From Prorocentrum cordatum (lineage: Eukaryota > Sar > Dinophyceae > Prorocentrales > Prorocentraceae): 64,000 nucleotides of DNA. The stretch's first letter is position 1, and every line of letters begins with the position of its first letter. The position numbers were made by a program, and so were the translations under genes. The notes under the pieces were generated by a model. The model saw only the letters and a list, made by a program, of their open reading frames with translations. It made no database searches and was not told the DNA's origin. Below, one piece after another: positions 11,478 through 21,060 of this stretch. The stretch is taken from the NCBI GenBank assembly GCA_963575745.1, contig CAUYUJ010016157.1, forward strand, positions 229,311 through 293,310, in the 5' to 3' direction.

Positions 11478-12697
11478 TTGACGACTCGCTCAGAAGGTTT
11501 TGCGATGGGCCATCCTCACGCCGAGGCTCGCGGCAAGATCGCGAAGAACAGCGAGAACTGCACGCGCAAGCTCATAAAGGTGTTGGCCAAACAACTGCAG
11601 CGACCAAACCGCCGACCCCTACGCGAAGCAGACCCTACAGCACGAAGGGCGAGCAGGAGGACGGTTCCGACCGCCGCAGCCGCACAGGAACCAGCGCTCA
11701 CGGCCGCGGAGGAGCGGACGCTCAGGTCCGCCGCGACGCAGCTCCACGTGAATACGGGGTTTCCGTCCAACGACTCGCTTGCCCGAGGTATCCGCGTGAC
11801 ATGTGGATCGCAGAGATCCATGCAGATGGCTCTCAACCTCTACTGTGAGGTCTGCGCAGCACATCAGCGGCCACTACCACACCTGCCAGGCAGGATCAGA
11901 CCGCACAGGAATTTCAACGACTCCATCGGAGTGGACCTTAACCCTGGCCGACTTCGGGCAACCAGCTGATCTACCTGAACCTGGCCTCGGGTTTCACGAT
12001 GTGCGGCACGGTTGCCTCAAGGCACCCACCAGCTGCATTCGCTCGACTGCTGCGGATTTGGATCACGTCTTTCGGCGCCCCTCAACGCGCCATATTTGAT
12101 GGAGGAGGCGAGTTCGAGCGAGAGTTCTCCAAGGAGCTGGAGGACATGGGATGCCGTCTGATGACCAACCGGCCCGAGATCCCCCGCAAGGTCCAGTGGC
12201 TGATCGCCTCCGCGTGCTGGGCCATGAACAGCCAGGTCAATTCCACGGGCTACTCGCCGTCGCAGTGGGTGCTCGGGCGAGACCTTCGGCTTCCCCACTG
12301 CTTGCTGGACAGCGCGGGCATGCTTTCCCTGCGCGAGCACATCGTGTCCGACAAGACTTTCTCAGAGAGGATCGCCATCGTGAAGGCCGCGCAGATCTCC
12401 GCGCAGCAGCTGAGATTCAACCAGTCCCTCTGGAGTGCGCTGCTGGCCCGGTCTTGGGCAGATGGAGCTCAGCACGCCAGCGACGTCTACCGGACTGGCG
12501 ACCAGGTGTACTACTGGGGGGGCAGTGGCAAGCCCGAGCGAGACTGGGCTTTGCAGTGGCGCGGGCCCGGCGACATCATCGGGTTCGAGGGTGCCTCGAG
12601 CGTCTGGGTCAGCCATCGCTCCGCGACCGTGAAGGTCAACCGTGGGCACCTACGCCACGCCGCGGCATCGGAGCTCGTGCCGCGGGGTAAGTGCTGA
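11478..12697 (+). pseudogene. Copia integrase remnant lacking the catalytic Glu region
   Basis: DDE integrase that would insert the reverse-transcribed element. The zinc-binding segment reads QLHVNTGFPSNDSLA ... CEVCAAHQRPLPHLPGRI; the usual second His (GHP) is Phe. The first catalytic Asp lies in SIGVDL (codon 11934) and the second in IFDGGGEF (codon 12098). After GCRLMTNRPEIP the sequence jumps straight to QWLIASACWAMNSQVNSTGY near 12195. The 40-50 residues that normally carry the third acidic residue are therefore missing. The C-terminal part (GDQVYYWGG ... SRSATVKVNRGHLR-like) is intact up to 12697. There are frameshifts near 11940 and 11995. Confidence 0.75.
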
Positions 12698-13416
12698 ACG
12701 CGCTGCGCGGCAGCCAGCCGCCCGGGCCACCACCAGGCGCCCCGTCAGGGACCTCAGGGCCCGCACCCACCGCCTGGCCACGATGGCCCTGCACCGCCAC
12801 GAGACGACGAGGACGCCTTCCTCGGCTTCTCAGGCCCTACACTTCAGAAGCGACCCCGCAGCGAAGAACAGCCTCCACCACCAGCGCTACCAGCACCAGT
12901 TCAGCAGCCAGCCATCCAGGCGCACAATTTCGGGAACATCGAGAACTCCGCAGCGAACCAGCGCGCCCATCAATACGCCGAATGGCTGGCATGCAAACAA
13001 GGAGACGGCGATTTCACAACCAGTGGGGGAGCTAGCGGCAGCGGAGGAGCAGCCCCACCGCCTTCGGGAGGAGACGCGGAACAGCCGCTGCCGGCGGCGC
13101 CGCCCCCTGCGGCACCCGCCATGGGCTCAGGCGCCGCTGCCGCTCCTGCCGCCGCTGATCATCCTGCTGCCCCTGCCGCCGGAGATGTTCATCAACGTCC
13201 TGAACCCGCGCCTCAGGGCCCGGTCGACGACGCCGAGGACGACGGGAAGTTCGATAGCTCCGGATCGGACATGATTCGGGAATGGCAGAAGCCGCGGAGG
13301 AGCAGTCTCGACAGGAGACAGTGGCAAGGCGCCCACTGGGCACCGAAACCCAGCGCGGCACAAAGGCACAGCGATAGGTTCAACAAGAATCTGCACCGCA
13401 TGCTCTACTCTTCGAC
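12691..13416 (+). pseudogene. Copia integrase-RT linker
   Basis: Pro/Ala/Arg-rich sequence with no stable frame joins integrase to reverse transcriptase, as expected for the low-complexity linker of a copia polyprotein. No domain is visible. Confidence 0.4.
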
Positions 13417-14540
13417 ATGACCGCGAGCCCGACCCGCGCGAGCGCGCAGCCAAGCGCAGGGATCTACACGAACAAGGTCGACCTCTACTTGGACAACTAC
13501 TTCCAGAAGCACACGGACGAGCTCTACGCAAGCACACGACTCCGCGAGGCTCTGCTCACGGGCAACGCGGCCGCCAAGGAATTCAAGTACGACACCCTGA
13601 GCGCCTCCGAGAAGGAGAACATGGACGCCGCCACGAAGACCGAGCGTTCCAAGTGGACGGAGTTCGGCGCTTACAAGAAGCCCCCGCCCAGGGAGCTGAA
13701 GGAGCTCCTGCGGCGCAACCCTGGCATCCGCCCTGCGGGCGCGCGCTGGGTGCTGACCAGCAAGGGCCAGAATGTCACGAAGGCCCGCCTGGTCGCGCCG
13801 GGCTGCCAGGAGGACGAATCACAGATCAGGGCGGACGCGCCTACGGGGTCAAGGGGCGCGCGGTACCTTACCCTGGCCACTGCGGCCCAGACGAGCTGGG
13901 ACATCTCGTCCTACGACGCAATGACGGCCCACCTACAGTCGGGGAACATCGAGAGGCAGCTGCCCCCGCGCATGCCGGCCAAGAACCCGCCGCCGGGGGC
14001 GCAGCCTGGCGAGATCGCGATGGCCACAGGCGCGATCTACGGGACGCACGACGCCGGGAGGCAGTGGTACCTCTACGCCCAGAAGGTCTTCGCCGAACAC
14101 GGCCTCGTAGAGAGCAAGCTCGGGCAGTGCCTTTACTACTTCTACAACGAAGGTGGGCTCGCCGTGGTCATCGATTCCCACGTGGACGACTTCCTGATCG
14201 CCCAGCGTAACAACTCCACCAAGTGGAAGTCCTCGATTGCATCGCTGGGGAAGAAGCTACACCTCAAGCAGGTCAACGGGGTCACCAAGCACTGTGGACG
14301 TACAATCACTAAGCTCGACGACGAGTTTCGGGTGACCCAGGCTACCGCCGCTTCGCAGGTGTACTACATCGACCTGAAGGCCCCGAAGGGCCGCAATGCC
14401 GAGGATCGGCCCATCGCCACCGAGGTGACGAGCTACCGCCAAACGCTCGGGCAGCTGCTATGGTTAGCAGTCCAGACCCGGGTGGGCATCGCCTGCCCGG
14501 TGAGCTTTGCAGCCCTTGCCGCGCCAACGTCGCCACCGTG
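13417..14540 (+). pseudogene. Copia reverse transcriptase remnant
   Basis: RT domain (RVT_2 type). Motifs in order: KARLVAPGCQEDESQIRADA with PTGSRGARYLTLATAAQTSW (13780-13890), the catalytic-Asp segment SSYDAMTAHLQSG (13909 on), MPAKNPPPGAQPG, GAIYGTHDAGRQWY, then VIDSHVDDFLIA, whose HVDD takes the place of the copia YVDD (about 14179-14190). Next come HCGRTITKLDDEF and YRQTLGQLLWLAVQTR (to about 14480). The frame is open for over 1 kb from 13417, then shifts at about 14490-14540. Catalytic residues appear to be kept, but the surrounding polyprotein is broken. Confidence 0.85.
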
Positions 14541-15200
14541 GCCGACGCGAAGGCCCTGAACAAAACCGTCGCCTACGTGCACTCGACCGCGAATTTCGCG
14601 ATCGTGCTGAAGCGCAGACTCGTCGATTTGATGACGGCCGCCACCGCGTGCTTCAGCGATGCTGCGTTCGCCAACGTGGATGGGGTCAAGAGCCACTGGG
14701 GCATGGTGATGGGGCTCACGTACCGCCCGGGCGATATCGTCGGCGGCCGCCGCGACCTTTGCCTACCCGTGGCCTGGCACCCGGGCACGGTCAAGATGTC
14801 GGTGAAGTCGACCCTCGCTGCCGAGGGATACGCGACCCTCGAGGGATCGGAGACCAACATCTGGTGCCGCCAGCTGCTGACCGAGGCGTACAAACCCAAG
14901 ATGTCGCTCTAGCAGGTCGACGTCCTCGCCGACAAGCGCCCTGGGGAGATCTACAGTGACAGCAAGGGTCTCGTGACGCACATCGCTTCTGATGTGGGCC
15001 AGTCTACCGACGAGCGATTCCGCATCGACGCGTCCATGATCAAGGAGGCCGCGCACCCCAACAGTGCGCTCAAGCTCAGCTGGATCCCGACCTGGGCCAT
15101 GGTCGCGGACGCCATGACCAAGGGGATGGAAGCCGGCGCCCTGCTGGCATTCTTCGGGGCCCGCAAGCACAGCTACGGGACCCAGCAGCCGCGCGCCGCC
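14541..15200 (+). pseudogene. Copia RNase H remnant with in-frame TAG
   Basis: RNase H that would degrade the RNA strand. CFSDAAFANVDG carries the first acidic residue and KSTLAAEGYATLEG the second. Then a TAG stop at 14910-14912 interrupts the frame. The same frame continues with IYSDSKGLVTHIASD, SMIKEAAHPN and WIPTWAMVADAMTKGM (to about 15130). Only the stop separates the two halves, so this is nonsense decay, not a frameshift. Confidence 0.8.
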
Positions 15201-16150
15201 ATGCTCGCCTCAGTCCTGTTTACCTGCCTCGGCAAGGTCAAGGGACAGCCTGCGCCTACGCCGACGGTGCCAGACCACAGCTTCTACGTCTGCCTGCTGA
15301 CGTTCGCGCTGGTCCTCGGCATGACTATCGGGTCTGGCATCTTCGTTACGCTCTGGACGATCATGAGGCAGAACAGCATGATCGCCACCGAGGAGCACGT
15401 CGCCGAGGCGAAGGAAATGGGCGAGCATCCCGGCTGGGACGGCCGCGTGCATGGCTGGCGCCGTATTATTCCAGCTACAATCCCCGAGGATCGCGATTGC
15501 GACGGCGACGTCACGATGCACCCCTCGGATGGACACAGTGCGCAGGCATCGAGTTCATCAGCACCGGCTTCAGGCGCATCTTTCGGACACCACCCATTGC
15601 AGCCGCCGACGTCAGCACTGCCGCCGCCATTGCCGCCGCCAGAACCACCGCCTGCCAGCGCGCCACCTACCGCAACATCAGCACGATCGAGGTTAGCGAG
15701 ATCTCAGAGTTTGGGTACAGCCCCTACCTCACCAAGTGTAGTCACCGCATCGGGTTCATCGAGTTCAGTATCTGCGAGTTTGGTTTCGTGGAACGGTTCC
15801 TCACGGCATCGTCGAAGGAGATGCTCAACTGCGCGACCGCCGCCCCCCACCATAATTTCAGAATCGCGCCAAACCCGCGCAGCGTCTACATGGCCTGCAA
15901 GACCTGCAAGAAGCACTCGCCATGGCTTCTCTGGTTCAACAGGCACAGCAGTCCCGATTTCACGAACTTCCCCGAAGGCGCGGCGGATGATCTCATGAGC
16001 CATTGGAGGAGGCTCACCGGCAGAGATTGCTGGCGCGGACCTGACCTGATGGACAAACCGACGAAGCCCAAGAAGGAAAGATTAACCCCGTTTGGTGCCC
16101 GGACGGCAGGTTGGCCGGTCGAACCAGCAAATATTCTGTCGTTGCTATAG
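15200..16150 (+). pseudogene. Copia 3' extension: membrane segment and CxxC tail
   Basis: Downstream of RNase H the frame continues into a hydrophobic segment, FYVCLLTFALVLGMTIGSGI and on to VTLWTI (about 15280-15365), followed by a Pro/Ser-rich stretch. A second frame (15497-16150) ends with a compact sequence containing YMACKTCKKHSPWLLWFNRH, RLTGRDCWRGPDLMD and KPTKPKKE. I know of no standard copia domain here. It may be an accessory or envelope-like extension peculiar to this lineage, or a separate 3' gene. Confidence 0.45.
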
Positions 16151-16177
16151 ACGGTCGCCTGTTGCGACCCCGCCTAC

Positions 16178-16335
16178 GTAAGTCCGCATTGTGCTGCTCA
16201 GTTTTCTCACCCGGCTATTTGCACGTAAATCCGCATAACTGCTCTGTTTACACACCCGGCTAGAGATTTTTGTAAGTCCGCATGGCTGCTCTTTTGTTAC
16301 ACCCGGCTAAAGATTTACACGTAATCCGCATGTAG
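16178..16335 (+). repeat. 47-bp tandem repeat in copia 3' region, four copies
   Basis: Units start GTAA(G/A)TCCGCAT at 16178, 16225, 16272 and 16321, and the first three end CACCCGGCTA. They lie between the last frame and the polypurine tract, in the untranslated 3' part of the retroelement. Confidence 0.85.
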
Positions 16336-16683
16336 AGAAGCTTCACTCAGTGCGCACAAGTTGCACAGATGTGATGACGATCGCAGCCATTCCGATCTTA
16401 TCTCGGTAAGATAGTTGTTGTTTGGGGGTTCTGTCGCTTCACGATCGAACCCTTGTTATTGCTAGCCTTGCCTGGTTTTGATTAGGGCGCCGGCGGCGCT
16501 GGGGGCTGCGAGTATCCTGCAGGTCGCGCGTAGCGCATCCGCAAGGGGCTTCCTGCAAATGCAAGCCGCGTCGAGCCGTTTGCTTGCCTTCTGCCAGCAC
16601 GCCTGGCACTCCGCTCGCTGACGAGCCAGGCCCATCTGCCCGGCTGCTCTGGCGCCTCAGCCTCGTGCGCCCGCGCGCCGTGC

Positions 16684-16691
16684 AGGAGGAG
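16684..16691 (+). promoter_or_regulatory. Polypurine tract of the copia element
   Basis: AGGAGGAG ends exactly where the 3' LTR begins with TG. This is the expected position for the primer of plus-strand DNA synthesis. Confidence 0.7.
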
Positions 16692-16858
16692 TGCGATTCC
16701 AGGAGATTCGCCCTCTTCCGCCTCGCTTCCGCTCTGTCCCTCATGCCCGCCCGGCTGCAACCGTTTTCCCTCAAATTAGGGCTCTTGGCTCATTGAGCTA
16801 CGGTCTCTGCCGCGCAGAGTGCGAGAAAGCATTGCCAGCGATAAGTTTCCATATCACA
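16692..16858 (+). repeat. Copia 3' LTR
   Basis: TGCGATTCCAGG...CATATCACA, followed directly by CCCTT, after which the CCCTTCGTGGCCCC minisatellite resumes. The divergence from the 5' LTR implies an old insertion. Confidence 0.85.
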
Positions 16859-17640
16859 CCCTTCGTGGCCCCGTTGCAGCCCTTCGTGGCCCCCTCGCTG
16901 CCCTGTCTGGCCCCGTTGTAGCCCTTCGTGCCCCACTCGCTCCCCTTCGTGGCCCCGTGACAGCCCTTCGTGCCCCCCTCGCTGCCCTTTTTGGCCCCGT
17001 TGCAGCCCTTCGCGGCCCCCTCGCTGCCATTCGTGGCCCCGTTTGTAGCCCTTCGTGTCCCCCAGCGCTGCCCTTCGTGGCCCCGTTGCAGCCCCTCGTG
17101 GCCCCCTCGCTGCCCTTCGCGGCCCCGTTGCAGCCCTTCGTGGCCCCGTGGCAGCCCTTTCGCGGCCCCCTCGCTGCCCATCGTGGCCCCATCTATGCAT
17201 GCCCTTCGTGGCCCCCGCTGGTTCGCGCCCGTCGTGGCCCCATATGCATGCCCTTCGTGGCCCCGCTGTCGCCCTTCGTGGCCCCCTCGCTGCCCTACGT
17301 GGCCCCGTTGCTGCCCTCAGTGGCCCCGTCCTTGCCCTCCGCGGCCAAATATACGCATGCCCTTCGTAGCCCCCGCTCGTTCGCGCCCGTCGTGGCCCCA
17401 TGTGCATGCCCGTCGTGGCCCCGCTGTCGCCCTTTGTGGCCCCCTCGCTGTCGTACGTGGCCCAGTTGCTACCCTCAGAGGCCCGGTCGTTGCCTTTTGT
17501 GGCCCTGGTGGTCCCCGCTCGTTTGCGCCCGTCGTGGCCCCATGCGCATTCCCTGCGTGTCCCCGCTGTCGCCCTTCGTGGCCTACTTCGTGCCCTTCGT
17601 GGCCGTGGCCCTGCTGTCGTTTTCTCTCTCGCTCTCGCTT
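16859..17640 (+). repeat. Copy B continued: CCCTTCGTGGCCCC minisatellite
   Basis: Tandem CCCTTCGTGGCCCCGTTGCA / CCCTTCGTGGCCCCCTCGCT units (about 42 bp for the pair). They continue the array broken by the copia insertion at 8028. The open frames on both strands are repeat products. Confidence 0.85.
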
Positions 17641-17965
17641 TCGCTCGTCGTCGTCGTCGTCATCGCCGCCGTCGTCGTCGTCGTCGTCATCGTCGTGGTC
17701 GGTCCCCTGTCCGTCCCTCTTGGGGTCAGGTTGCCGCCGATCAGCGCTGCCGCTGGCCAGGCCGACGGTCCGCGGCCGCCCCGCCGGTTGCCGGAGCCCG
17801 GCCTGCAGGGAAGAATGGTATAACCCCCAGAAATGGCACGATCGAAGACGAAGAGGGCGGATATCGAGGGTCTTGGGAAATACGCGATGACGGACACTCG
17901 AGCAGATAAGAGCGAACATTATTAAAATGGTTGTTGTTGTAGTTGTGAGTATTGTTGTTCTTGTT
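17641..17965 (+). repeat. Copy B continued: conserved 3' block and (GTT)n tail
   Basis: TCG/CGTC microsatellite, GGTCGGTCCCCTGTCCGTCC, CGATCGAAGACGAAGAGGGC, then AGCAGATAAGAGCGAACA and a GTT-rich tail. The order is identical to copies A and C. Confidence 0.75.
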
Positions 17966-18602
17966 GTTGAATATTCATTTCTACAGAATGTTCTGCTGGT
18001 ATCCGGAAGCGGTTCCGCGTGCTCTCGCTCCGACGCCAGCTACACTTTCTCTGAGCCTAAATGTGGGCCCTTGGGGGCCCAGCCACGACAATAACCGTTC
18101 CCGCTCGATACTTCGTCACAACTTTCCCCGGGACACCCTGGCCAGAGAGGCCCACGAACTCAGGAACGGCGCTCTTGCTCGAGATTCTGTCGCAATTCAA
18201 CTAAGTTGGCGGAGGCACAGCCACGACGACAGGGGCTCCTACTCTCGATACGTCCTCACGATTTGCTCCGAGAGCCCCTGGCCAAGAAGACCCCCGAACG
18301 CAGGAACAGCGCTCTCGCTCGAGACTTTCCCGTAATTCAGGCAAGTTGGTGAATCCCAGACACGGCGACAAGGGCTCCTGTTCGATATTTCTCCATCGGT
18401 ATTCCGAGAGACTTTTGGCCACAGAGGCCCCCGAACTCAGGAACGGCGCTCTCACTCAAGACTTCTTTTTCGCACTTCAGTCAGTGGCCGACAAGGAAGA
18501 GATTCCCCCCGAAAGGGAGTGCAATCGAAGACGAAGTGGGCGGATATCGAGGGTAGGGGTATACCGAATGCAATACACGCGTGCCGGTAAGAACGAACAG
18601 TT
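17966..18602 (+). repeat. Diverged partial copy of the same unit
   Basis: Contains CGCTCTCGCTCGAGACTT-type repeats at roughly 120-bp spacing and ends with GAAGACGAAGTGGGCGGATA and AAGAACGAACAGTTTT. It lacks the CCCTTCGTGG and TCGTCG sections. It appears to be an internally deleted family member. Confidence 0.55.
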
Positions 18603-18764
18603 TTGATATTATTGAATTCTCACTTCTGAAGAATAATTATTGTTGATCCCCCCCACTGGTGCATACTGTGTTTCTCAATCAAAGTGTGCCCCTCGACGCT
18701 CGCACCTTGTTTCTTGACAGGGAAAGTCTTGGTGCTCAAACTAGGCCCTTGGCCCCCGGGTTAG

Positions 18765-18796
<32 letters not shown>

Positions 18797-19690
18797 CGGT
18801 TCCCGCTTGAGACCTCCCCACAATTTAGCTAGGACCCCCGCTCCCGCCCGAGACTTCCTCGCATTTGATTCACGAATCGCGCTCTCGCTTGGGACTTCCT
18901 TACAATTTTTCATGGAATCGTTCTCCCGGCGCTCTGGAGTCGCGCTCTCGCTAGAGATTTGCTTGCAATCTACTGAAGACTAGCGCCCTTGCGTTGGAAT
19001 TTCTTGCAATTTGCTCAAGCGCCGCGCACTCCCGACACCCAGGCACCCAGTAGTCGCGCCCGTTGTGGCCCCATGTGCATGCCCTTCGTGGCCCCGCTGT
19101 CGCCCTTTGTGGCCCCCTCACTGTCCTACGTGACCCAGGACCCAGTTGCTAACCTCAGTGACCCCATCGTTGCCTCCTGTGGCCCCGCATTATCTGCCCT
19201 TCGTGGTCCCCGCTCGTTCGCGCCCGTCGTGGCCCCATACGCATTCCCTGCGTGTCCCCGCTGTCGCCCTTCGTGACCTACTTCTTGTCCTTCGTGGCCC
19301 TGCTGTCGTTCTCTCTCGCTCTCGGTTTCGCTCGTCGTCGCCGTCGTCGCCGTCGTCGTCGACGTCGTCGTCGTGGTCGGTCCCCTGTCCGTCCCTCTTG
19401 GGGTCGGGTCGACGGTCCGCGGCCGCCCCGCCGATCAGCGCTCGCTGGCCAGGCCGACGGTCCGCGGCCGCCTCGCCGCTTGCCGGGGCCCGGCCTGCAG
19501 GGAAGAATGGTATACCCCCCAAAAGGGGTTCGATCGAAGACGAAGAGGGCGGATATCGAGGGTTTGGAAAATACGTGTTCACGGACATTCGAGCAGATAA
19601 GGGCGAACAGTCTAAAAATGATTGTTGTTGTTGTTGCTGTTGTTGTTGGTGTTGTTATGGTTGTGGTTGTTGTTGCTATCGTTGTTAATG
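18603..19690 (+). repeat. (GTT)n-tailed repeat unit, copy C
   Basis: Head ATTGAATTCTCACTTCTGAA matches copy A closely. It contains an (AAC)n tract at 18764-18796, the CTCTCGCTTGGGACTTCC repeats, CCCTTCGTGGCCCC units, the TCGTCG tract, the GGTCCGCGGCCGCC block, ACGAAGAGGGCGGATATCGA, AGCAGATAAGGGCGAACA, and a GTT tail. Confidence 0.75.
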
Positions 19691-19815
19691 TTGTTGTTGG
19701 TGGTGGTGGTGGTGTTGTTATATATGTTGATGTTCTAGTTGTTGGTGGTGGTGGCGTTGATATTGGTGTTGCTGTTGCTGCTGCTGTGTTGTTATTGTTG
19801 CTGGTGTTGTTTGCT
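19620..19815 (+). repeat. GTT/GGTGTT microsatellite
   Basis: About 200 bp of GTT-, GGTGTT- and GTTGCT-type sequence closing copy C. Open frames here read poly-Val/Cys/Leu and are not genes. Confidence 0.85.
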
Positions 19816-20163
19816 TCCTCTGAAAGAGCTACACAAGCGGAGGGAAAGTGCGAGGCAGCCGCCAGGAAAGCCGTCATTTGCCTTCAAAGTGGGCCAAGGG
19901 CGCCAGCATTCTGGGAATTGCATCCCCTCAGGCCGCAACCCTAAGCGCGACCATGTAACAGTCGACGTTGGACCTTGGGGCGAGGCGGAGCCTGAAGAAT
20001 AATGGAGTTCAACACAGTTTGCCTAATGTATGCGTGCAGAGTGATCTGATTTTAGAAACCCTTCCCCATCCCTTCCTCCATCCCTCCCTACCCCCCTTCT
20101 CCTTTCATCCTCCTCAACCCTGCCCTCCCTGCCTGCCACCGTTTGGGCGTGCTGGGCGCCGAG

Positions 20164-20228
20164 GACCTACGCGCCCACCTCCCCAGCGCGTTCTCTTTTT
20201 TGGACGAGGCCAAGGGCAGCGGCGGCAG
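20164..20228 (+). CDS. Dual-specificity phosphatase, exon upstream of the P-loop
   Basis: A 65-nt exon encoding DLRAHLPSAFSFLDEAKGSGG plus two bases of the next codon. This resembles the helix just before the catalytic loop of dual-specificity (Tyr/Ser/Thr) protein phosphatases: an acidic residue, a spaced His, then a FL-D-A pattern. It is preceded by a long pyrimidine tract (20057-20140) and an AG|G acceptor (GCCGAG|GAC). It is followed by a GT donor (GGCAG|GTCGCT). Its phase (two bases over) matches the exon at 25501 exactly. The exon could begin a few codons earlier (VLGAED). The exon coding the N-terminal part of the domain was not found. Confidence 0.55.
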
Positions 20229-21060
20229 GTCGCTCTGGTCGTCGCCTCCGCCGCCGTTCTGGATCCCCGCATCCTGCGTTTCCTGGCCTCTTCGCGTCCG
20301 GTCGAAACACGACGGAAGGTTTTTTACAGTTCTTCGTTTCTGGGTTCTGTCACCCAGCCTTGGGGTTGTGAAAACAAAGTTCCCGATGAAATGTTGGTCC
20401 CCGGGGATGGGTCCGCATTTTTTGTGGGACACGTTGCGTAAAAGTAACGACGTCGGATGTGTGGGTCTTCCTATTGTGTCCTACCTCGCCAGCCTACCTC
20501 CCCCTTTTGTCCGCCTTCAAGCCTTCCAGATGAGGGCATTGTCAAGATGATGTTCGGTGTCTTGCGTGCTCCACCCCAGATACGCCTCCTGGGTGGGCGG
20601 TGGAACCTGGGTTAAAGGCAGCTCACGTGTGCGATCGAGAAAGGACTCCACCCTTCCAGATAGGATGGGTTCCCCATCGGCGTGAGGCTTGCTCCCGGGG
20701 GCGGTAGCAGCAGCAGAGACCCGAGCGAGGCCCCCTACCCCAGTTGGGTGACAACCTTGGCCTGGCTCTCGGCGGCGGCGGCACAGCCCCCTCTCCCGAA
20801 CACCCCCTCCCCGCCTCACGTCGTCGTCCCCCCCTATCCCCTCATCGGGCGTCCTCAGTGGTTGTCCGCGGCTCTTAGCGAAGACGCCTACGGCGAATCA
20901 CCGCCGCCCGCTGCCTTGTGGGAAGCGCCCCTGTGGCAAAGCTTGGGCCCCAGCTTGGCCAAGCTATCGGACTATGTGTTTCCCCAGCCGCTCTGGAAAC
21001 TCTTGGGGGAACACTTTGGGGAGGATGAGAGGGAGGATCAGAGGGGCGGAAAAGGAGGCG
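20229..21060. other. Intron segment without recognised features
   Basis: Unique-looking sequence inside the inferred first intron. Pro/Ser-rich open frames (20682-21110) show no motif. Confidence 0.4.

Larger units (their letters stand above)
8029..16858 (+). mobile_element. Ty1/copia LTR retrotransposon, decayed
   Basis: An 8.8-kb element bounded by 165- and 167-bp direct repeats that begin TG and end CA and are about 80-85% identical by eye. A polypurine tract AGGAGGAG abuts the 3' LTR. The 5-bp target duplication CCCTT (8024-8028 and 16859-16863), when collapsed, restores the host minisatellite. Gag, protease, integrase, RT and RNase H remnants lie in copia order (integrase before RT) on the plus strand. 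Several frameshifts, an in-frame stop and an integrase deletion show that it is no longer autonomous. Confidence 0.9.
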
